10,064 bases of DNA from JAPUIN01 sp041580375. Lineage in GTDB: Bacteria; Acidobacteriota; Polarisedimenticolia; Gp22-AA2. Within the stretch, counting starts at the first letter, position 1; the number at the start of each line of letters is the position of its first letter. This document shows positions 5,731 to 10,064 of this stretch, in pieces. Made by a program: the position numbers and the translations under genes. The stretch spans positions 1-10,064 of the forward strand of contig JBFGDZ010000132.1 of assembly GCA_041580375.1 (NCBI GenBank), given 5' to 3'. Below the pieces are notes generated by a model that saw nothing but the letters and a program-made list of their open reading frames with translations, was not told the DNA's origin and searched no databases.

Positions 5731-7164
5731 TCACCCGCCGGACGCCTTCCGGAAGATCGGCAGGAGCCGATCGCGTCCTTCCCCGGCCCCCTCCAGCCGC
5801 AGGCGGATCCCCTCCCCCCGCTTCACGCTTCCGGAGAACGATCCCCGGGCCGTTCCCGCCCGGATCGCGCCCCCGTTCACCGTCACCACGCCCCCGCGAG
5901 TGACGATCCGCGCCGTGACCTCGAGCGGGAGCGGGGCGCCTCCCTCCGGACGGTAGTGCCCGACGGCGTCGAGGACTCCCGATCCGCTGAGGCTCTCGAT
6001 CCCGGAGCTCGCGATGCCGTGCCGGCCGCGGTAGTGGACGGTCCCCGTCAGCTCCGGCCCGTCCCAACCCGACATCCTCAGCAGCTCCGCGAGGTCGACG
6101 CCGTCCATGCGGAGGTCGGCGTCCACCAGGAAACCGTCGTCATCGAACGACACGTCGATGGAGCCGGTCGCCTGGCCGCCGAGCAGATGAGCCCGGAGCC
6201 TGTCGAATTTCATTCCGTCCCGGATCGCCAGGTCGCACTCGAGGCTGTCTAGCTGCAGGTCCCACAGACGCAGGGCCACCGCGCGCATGTCGCCCTGGAC
6301 GCCGATCGTTCCCTCCACCCACGATCCGGAGAGGCTGGCCTCGAGCTTCCCCTCCGCGCCCGCCGAATCGGGCAGATAGGGGGCCAGCCGGGCCGCCTCC
6401 AGTCCGATGCGCACCGACCCGTCGGCCCGGGTCTCCTTCTCGTCCGTGAGCAGCAGCGCGCCGCTCGCCGTGAATCCCTCGCCGCGGATCGACAGGGGCT
6501 CCAGCGCCAGTCCGGAGCGATCGAGCTTGAAAACCGCCTGGCCGCGCAGATCCTCCCAGGCTCCGCGCTCGGTCACGAATGCGCCGCCGTCGAATTCCAG
6601 GCGGCCCTCGACACCGTCCTCACCGGCCGCACCCCCCTCCGTCTCGACGCGGATCCCCGAGAAGTGCCCACGCGGCCCCCCCGTCCACTCCAGCTCGACG
6701 CGCCCGTTCGTGATCACGAGCGACGAGTCCGGCGCCGCGCCCACGGCGCGGATGAACGCCACCGCCAGGTCCGCGCCATCCGGATGAAAGGACCGCCCCT
6801 CCGCGAGCGTCAGATTGAGCCGGGGCGTGTCGATCGCGACGCGCGACGGGCGGCGATCACCGCGGATCAGATCGCGCCAGCCGGTCGCGGCCGTCGCCGA
6901 GTCGATCAGGCCGGCCGCGTGGGATCCGCGGTTGCCGACCTTCAGGGCGCGGACGCCCCGCAGCCGCACCGACGGCGGGAGGAATCCGACTTGAAGACTC
7001 TCGACCGTGACCTTGCCTTTGAGGAGCGTCGAGCCGCGCTTCTCCAGATCCGCGCGCAGACGCTCCTCGAACCGGCCCTTCAGGACGACGATCCCGGCGG
7101 CCAGAAGCGCCAGCAGGGCGGCCGCCACGAGCCCCGCGCGCACGAGCGTTCTGCGTCTCAGCAT
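5731..7164 (-). CDS. AsmA-like envelope protein
   Basis: A 477-residue protein with one N-terminal membrane helix at about 8-29 (after MLRRR), then a long, mainly beta-stranded, presumably periplasmic part. The start resembles AsmA/TamB-type proteins: helix, a charged helical stretch (GRFEERLRADLEKRG), then KVTVESLQVGFLPPSVRLRG (51-70), the typical 'V-x-V-x-x-L-x-x-x-x-x-P-x-x-x-L-x-G' opening. Repeated strand patterns of the form 'G-x-L-x-F/V-D-x-x-x' and 'A-S-G-x-x-x' continue to the end. Members of this family form lipid-transfer grooves or assist outer-membrane assembly; the exact role here is inferred. ATG 7164 is preferred over ATG 7227 because GGGAGG lies 5 bases upstream and the helix follows at once. 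The protein ends without the longer tail seen in many AsmA homologues. It lies 67 bases downstream of the TPR-S41 gene on the same strand, so co-transcription is likely. Confidence 0.75.
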   Translation of the reverse strand: MLRRRTLVRAGLVAAALLALLAAGIVVLKGRFEERLRADLEKRGSTLLKGKVTVESLQVGFLPPSVRLRGVRALKVGNRGSHAAGLIDSATAATGWRDLIRGDRRPSRVAIDTPRLNLTLAEGRSFHPDGADLAVAFIRAVGAAPDSSLVITNGRVELEWTGGPRGHFSGIRVETEGGAAGEDGVEGRLEFDGGAFVTERGAWEDLRGQAVFKLDRSGLALEPLSIRGEGFTASGALLLTDEKETRADGSVRIGLEAARLAPYLPDSAGAEGKLEASLSGSWVEGTIGVQGDMRAVALRLWDLQLDSLECDLAIRDGMKFDRLRAHLLGGQATGSIDVSFDDDGFLVDADLRMDGVDLAELLRMSGWDGPELTGTVHYRGRHGIASSGIESLSGSGVLDAVGHYRPEGGAPLPLEVTARIVTRGGVVTVNGGAIRAGTARGSFSGSVKRGEGIRLRLEGAGEGRDRLLPIFRKASGG

Positions 7165-7231
7165 CGCACCCTCCCGCGCCGGCGATCGCCGCGGCGCGTC
7201 CCGGATCGCGCCGGGTCGCGAAGACACTCTC

Positions 7232-9943
7232 TCATCGTTCGCCGTCCGGAGCGGGCCGCTCGCCGTCGCGCGGCTTCCTCTTCTTTCCGCGCGGTTCGAG
7301 GCCGTGTCCCTGGATCGGCCGTCCGTCCGGTCCCAGCATCTCCGCCATCGTCACGAGCACGGTGCCTCCCCCGGGCAGGACGCGCGACATCTGGGCGCTC
7401 CCCTTCCCGAAGGTCGGATCGCCCGACAGCACGCCGCGCCCCGACATCTGCAGCGCGCGCGCCAGCCGCTCCGCCGCGCTCGCGGTCTGCTCGTCGACGA
7501 GAACGACGATCGAACCGTCGATCAGGGCTCCCTCCCCCCCTGTGACCTGCGGCTCGGGACCGTCCGGTCCGACGTCGACGCCGGCGTCCGCCCCGGGACC
7601 GATCAGCAGATCGCCGATGGCGTCCGCGGTCCGGGAGAGTCCGCCGCGATTCCCGCGCAGATCGAGGATCAGACCTTCCTTCTCCCTCATTCTCAGGAGC
7701 GCCCTCCGCACCTCCTCCGCCGCAGCCGGGTCAGCGAGATTGCTCAGCCGGATGTAACCGAGCCCTCCGTCGAGATCCAGCGCCGTCACGGTCCGGCTGA
7801 CGGGCCGGGCGCGGCCCATCGCGTCGATCGTGACCCGCGGGCCGTGGCGCGCCAGGTAGACCGCCGCGGTCTCATCGAGATGGCGCAGACGGGTGTGCGG
7901 ATCCCCGAGGGAGGCGAGCATCTCCGCGACGGCGCGGTAGGCGTCCTCGAGATCGTGGAGGCTCCCGCGGTAACGGTCGCGCCACCCGACCCAGTCCTCT
8001 CCGTTGAATCTCCGATCCCGGTACGCATCGCGCGCGAAGGCCCAGGCTTCCCGGTAGATCACGGCGGGGGCGGGCATGAGGGTTCCTCTCAGGGCCCTCC
8101 GCGCCTCGAGGTTCCGGCCGAGCGCAGCCAGCGCGAGGGGGTGCTGGCCCCGCGCGAGCCCGAGGTTGTCCGCCGGGTCGAGCCTCAGGGACGAGGCGAA
8201 CGCGGCCGCCGCCTCCTCCATCCGTCCCTGTTCCATCAGCGACGCGCCGAGGACGCCCAGCAGGGGCGCCTGGTCCGTGAACAGTTCCAGCCCGGCGCGG
8301 GCGGCCTTCTCCGCATCGGTCGCGCGGGCGAAGCGCAGGAGCGCCAGCGACAGATCGACGTGCGCCGCAGGCCGGGAGGGATCGAGATCCACGGCGCGCC
8401 TCCATTCACGGATCGTCCGTTCGGGATCCCGTTCGATCCTCTGCGCCGCCTCGGCGAGGGCCGATCGAGCGAGCGAGGATGCGGGATCGGCCTCGACCGC
8501 GCGGCGCGCGAGCTTCGCGGCCTCGGCGGATCGTCCCGACCAGAGCGTCAGTCTGGAGAACAGCGCCAGCAGGCGCGCGTCCGCGCCCCGGAGCGAGGGG
8601 GGATTCGGCAGCCGCGCGGCGGACATCCGGATGAGATCCTGGAGGAGCTCGGGCCGGAGGAACATCAGATCGTTCGCCACGTCGATCGTCCACGGGTCGG
8701 TCGGATCGGCGTGCAGCGCGCGCTCGACCGCGCGCGCGGCCGGGTCCCACAGGCCGGCCTCGGCCAGGACCAGCGCGTCGCGCCGGAGGGACGCCGGCGT
8801 CGCGCTGGCGGCGGCCACGTCATCGGCGGCCTCGCGCGCGGCGCGCTCCAGATCCGGCGCATCCGTCCGCGCGAGGAACTCGACCCACGCGCGCGCGGCG
8901 TACAGATCGTCAGGGCGGGCGCGGAGCAGCCGCTCCCACGCGGCCTCCTCGCGCCCCCGATCGCTCGCCTCGCGGGCGATCGCGACGAGCGCATAGCGGG
9001 CCGATGCGTCGCCGGGCCTGAAGCGCAGGAGCCGGCGGTACTCGCGCGCCGCCGCCGAGTCCTCGCCCGCCCGCCGCAGGGCGAGCGCGAGTCCCCTCCG
9101 GGCGTCCGCGCCGTCCGGTTCGATCTCGAGAGATGCGCGGTAGGCCTCCGCCGCGCCCGCGTGATCCCCGCTGATCGCGAGGAGCCGGCCGAGCTCGGCC
9201 CGGATCTCCGCGTCCTCCGATCCGGCGGCCGCCTCGCGCAGCGCGGCGATCGAGGCGCGCAGCTCCTTCAGCTCCTCGTGACGGAGCCGGGCCGCCTCGT
9301 CGTCGGGCCTGCGCTCCAGGTAGCGATCCCAGTGCTCCAGGGCCGGCCCGAGCGCACCCCGCTCCTCCTCGATCAGCGCCAGCGTCGAACGCGGTCGCGC
9401 GGCGTCCGGATCGGCGAGCAGCGCGCGCCCGCATATGGCCGCGGCCTCATCGAGCCGCCCGGCCAGCCGGCGGACCTCGGCCAGCTCCGCAAGCACCTCC
9501 CCGGCCCGGGCCGGGTGAACCGAGTCGAGCGCCTCCTGAAGGACCCGCTCCCCCTCTTCAAACCGGAACGCGGCGCGATGGATCCGAGCCATACCCACGC
9601 GCGCCTCATGGCGACCGGGACCGAGCCCGAGCGCCGCCTCGAATCCGGCCATCGCCTCGTCCGTTCGTCCTGCGCGGCGGAGCGTATCCGCGATCAGGAC
9701 CTGGATGCCGTAATGTGCGGGGTCGAGCCGCAGGGCCTCGCGGTACGTCGCGAGGGCGTCCTCCACGCGTCCGAGCCGGAGCTGCTCCTCGCCCCGGCGC
9801 ATCAGCGCGTCGATCGCCTCCGACGCCTCACGCCCAGCCGTGGGCCCGGCCCGTCCGTCGCCCTCGCCGGACGCGGCGAGCAGTCCTGTGGTCGCGGCGC
9901 CGATCAGGAGGAGCGCCGCCAGGACGGGCGGGCGAGGCTTCAT
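7232..9943 (-). CDS. Exported TPR-repeat protein with C-terminal S41 (C-terminal processing) peptidase domain
   Basis: A 903-residue protein. Residues 1-25 look like a signal peptide (MKPRPP, then a hydrophobic LAALLLIGAATTGLLAA). From about 45 to 620 run many tetratricopeptide repeats; the first reads MRRGEEQLRLGRVEDALATY (48-67), and others end in the usual ALRLDP or ALELxP turn. The S41 domain follows: a cap-like LASLGDPHTRLR (DPHTR at 681-685), the strand LGYIRL (728-733), GLILDLRGNRGG (757-768), the nucleophile motif TASAAE with Ser822, and TFGKG with the general base Lys847, exactly 25 residues later as in CtpA/Prc. Thus the catalytic dyad is intact. There is no room for a PDZ domain between DPHTR and LGYIRL (only about 40 residues). 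ATG 9943 is chosen over 10009 because the promoter lies between them. Substrates are unknown; the TPRs probably recruit them. Confidence 0.9.
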   Translation of the reverse strand: MKPRPPVLAALLLIGAATTGLLAASGEGDGRAGPTAGREASEAIDALMRRGEEQLRLGRVEDALATYREALRLDPAHYGIQVLIADTLRRAGRTDEAMAGFEAALGLGPGRHEARVGMARIHRAAFRFEEGERVLQEALDSVHPARAGEVLAELAEVRRLAGRLDEAAAICGRALLADPDAARPRSTLALIEEERGALGPALEHWDRYLERRPDDEAARLRHEELKELRASIAALREAAAGSEDAEIRAELGRLLAISGDHAGAAEAYRASLEIEPDGADARRGLALALRRAGEDSAAAREYRRLLRFRPGDASARYALVAIAREASDRGREEAAWERLLRARPDDLYAARAWVEFLARTDAPDLERAAREAADDVAAASATPASLRRDALVLAEAGLWDPAARAVERALHADPTDPWTIDVANDLMFLRPELLQDLIRMSAARLPNPPSLRGADARLLALFSRLTLWSGRSAEAAKLARRAVEADPASSLARSALAEAAQRIERDPERTIREWRRAVDLDPSRPAAHVDLSLALLRFARATDAEKAARAGLELFTDQAPLLGVLGASLMEQGRMEEAAAAFASSLRLDPADNLGLARGQHPLALAALGRNLEARRALRGTLMPAPAVIYREAWAFARDAYRDRRFNGEDWVGWRDRYRGSLHDLEDAYRAVAEMLASLGDPHTRLRHLDETAAVYLARHGPRVTIDAMGRARPVSRTVTALDLDGGLGYIRLSNLADPAAAEEVRRALLRMREKEGLILDLRGNRGGLSRTADAIGDLLIGPGADAGVDVGPDGPEPQVTGGEGALIDGSIVVLVDEQTASAAERLARALQMSGRGVLSGDPTFGKGSAQMSRVLPGGGTVLVTMAEMLGPDGRPIQGHGLEPRGKKRKPRDGERPAPDGER

Positions 9944-9950
9944 CGTCTGT

Positions 9951-9978
9951 CTCACGTGACCGACTACGTTACGGTGAG
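9951..9978. promoter_or_regulatory. Possible operator: imperfect inverted repeat at the TPR-S41 promoter
   Basis: CTCAC (9951-9955) and GTGAG (9974-9978) are perfect inverted arms; the next bases, GTGAC and GTTAC, extend the symmetry imperfectly. The left arm also contains the perfect palindrome TCACGTGA (9952-9959). The repeat covers the -10 hexamer and the likely transcription start, where a repressor could act. No regulator gene is nearby, so this may be chance. Confidence 0.25.
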
Positions 9979-9994
9979 GGGCGGCGCAAGTCAA
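9966..9994 (-). promoter_or_regulatory. Sigma70-type promoter for the TPR-S41 (and AsmA-like) gene
   Basis: On the minus strand TTGACT (9994-9989, 5 of 6 to consensus) and TAACGT (9971-9966, keeping the key first T, A and last T) are separated by exactly 17 bases. Transcription would start near 9959, about 16 bases upstream of ATG 9943. The short leader explains the weak ribosome site. The ATG at 10009 would be upstream of this promoter, so the shorter protein is favoured. Confidence 0.55.
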
Positions 9995-10030
9995 TGACGC
10001 CGCCCGCACGGCGGGTGGACGGAGGAACCC

Positions 10031-10064
10031 TCAGGCGGCGCGCAGCCGGGCGGAGATCTGGTCG
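10031..10064 (-). CDS. Possible C-terminal end of an upstream gene (last 10 codons)
   Basis: Reading in from the right edge on the minus strand, one frame gives DQISARLRAA followed by TGA at 10033-10031. The amphipathic, Arg/Ala-rich helix is a plausible protein C-terminus, and it would leave an 87-base gap before the TPR-S41 start that holds a promoter. A small hairpin with a 5-bp stem (CCCGC/GCGGG, 10003-10015) follows the stop but has no T-run. The fragment is far too short to identify. Confidence 0.35.
   Translation of the reverse strand, partial: DQISARLRAA

Noticed and set aside
7180..7191. 12-base perfect palindrome CGGCGATCGCCG containing the octamer GCGATCGC (HIP1-like).
   Set aside because: A single occurrence in very GC-rich sequence; it has no T-run and no sign of being a repeat family.
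7007..9997. A 996-codon open frame on the plus strand, antisense to the TPR-S41 gene and part of the AsmA-like gene.
   Set aside because: Its product is Arg/Pro/Gly-rich with no recognisable domain, while the opposite strand encodes clear TPR and S41 motifs. Long antisense frames are expected in such GC-rich DNA.

Overview
The window is very GC-rich (about 70% by eye) with dense, mostly minus-strand genes. It looks like chromosomal DNA of a diderm (Gram-negative type) bacterium: it encodes a lipoprotein with a lipobox, an AsmA-like protein and several exported proteins. The mix of an ECF sigma/anti-sigma pair, a PDZ-less TPR-S41 protease and a small CxxC zinc-ribbon protein reminds me of uncultured high-GC lineages such as Candidatus Eisenbacteria, Gemmatimonadota or former Deltaproteobacteria. 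No rRNA or marker gene is present, so this assignment is only an impression. I saw no mobile element, CRISPR array, tRNA or rRNA gene.

Layout. (1) Positions 1-2057, minus strand: an apparent operon read as zinc-ribbon protein, ECF sigma factor, then a membrane-anchored anti-sigma-like protein that runs off the left edge. (2) 2203-2655, plus: a small three-helix membrane protein, divergent from that operon. (3) 2671-3785, minus: a two-gene unit of an exported heavy-metal-associated (HMA, MerP-like) protein and a TlpA/ResA-like thioredoxin lipoprotein, coupled by a TTGA start/stop overlap, with a good sigma70-type promoter at 3835-3863. (4) 3964-5678, plus: a DAO-family FAD oxidoreductase resembling gamma-glutamylputrescine oxidase, followed after 23 bases by a 102-residue protein of the 'virulence factor' Pfam type. 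(5) 5731-9943, minus: a 903-residue exported TPR protein ending in a catalytically intact S41 peptidase domain, then an AsmA-like protein 67 bases downstream, led by a promoter at 9966-9994. (6) 10031-10064, minus: probably the last ten codons of another gene.

How the genes may work together. The sigma/anti-sigma pair is a transmembrane signalling switch whose zinc-ribbon neighbour may share its regulation. The HMA and thioredoxin pair suggests handling of a thiophilic metal outside the cytoplasm, with the thioredoxin keeping the metal-binding CxxC reduced or passing metal to a client. The TPR-S41 and AsmA-like genes both point to envelope maintenance. None of these links is proven by sequence alone. 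Most intergenic gaps are short: the longest is 178 bases (3786-3963), and it holds two divergent promoter candidates.
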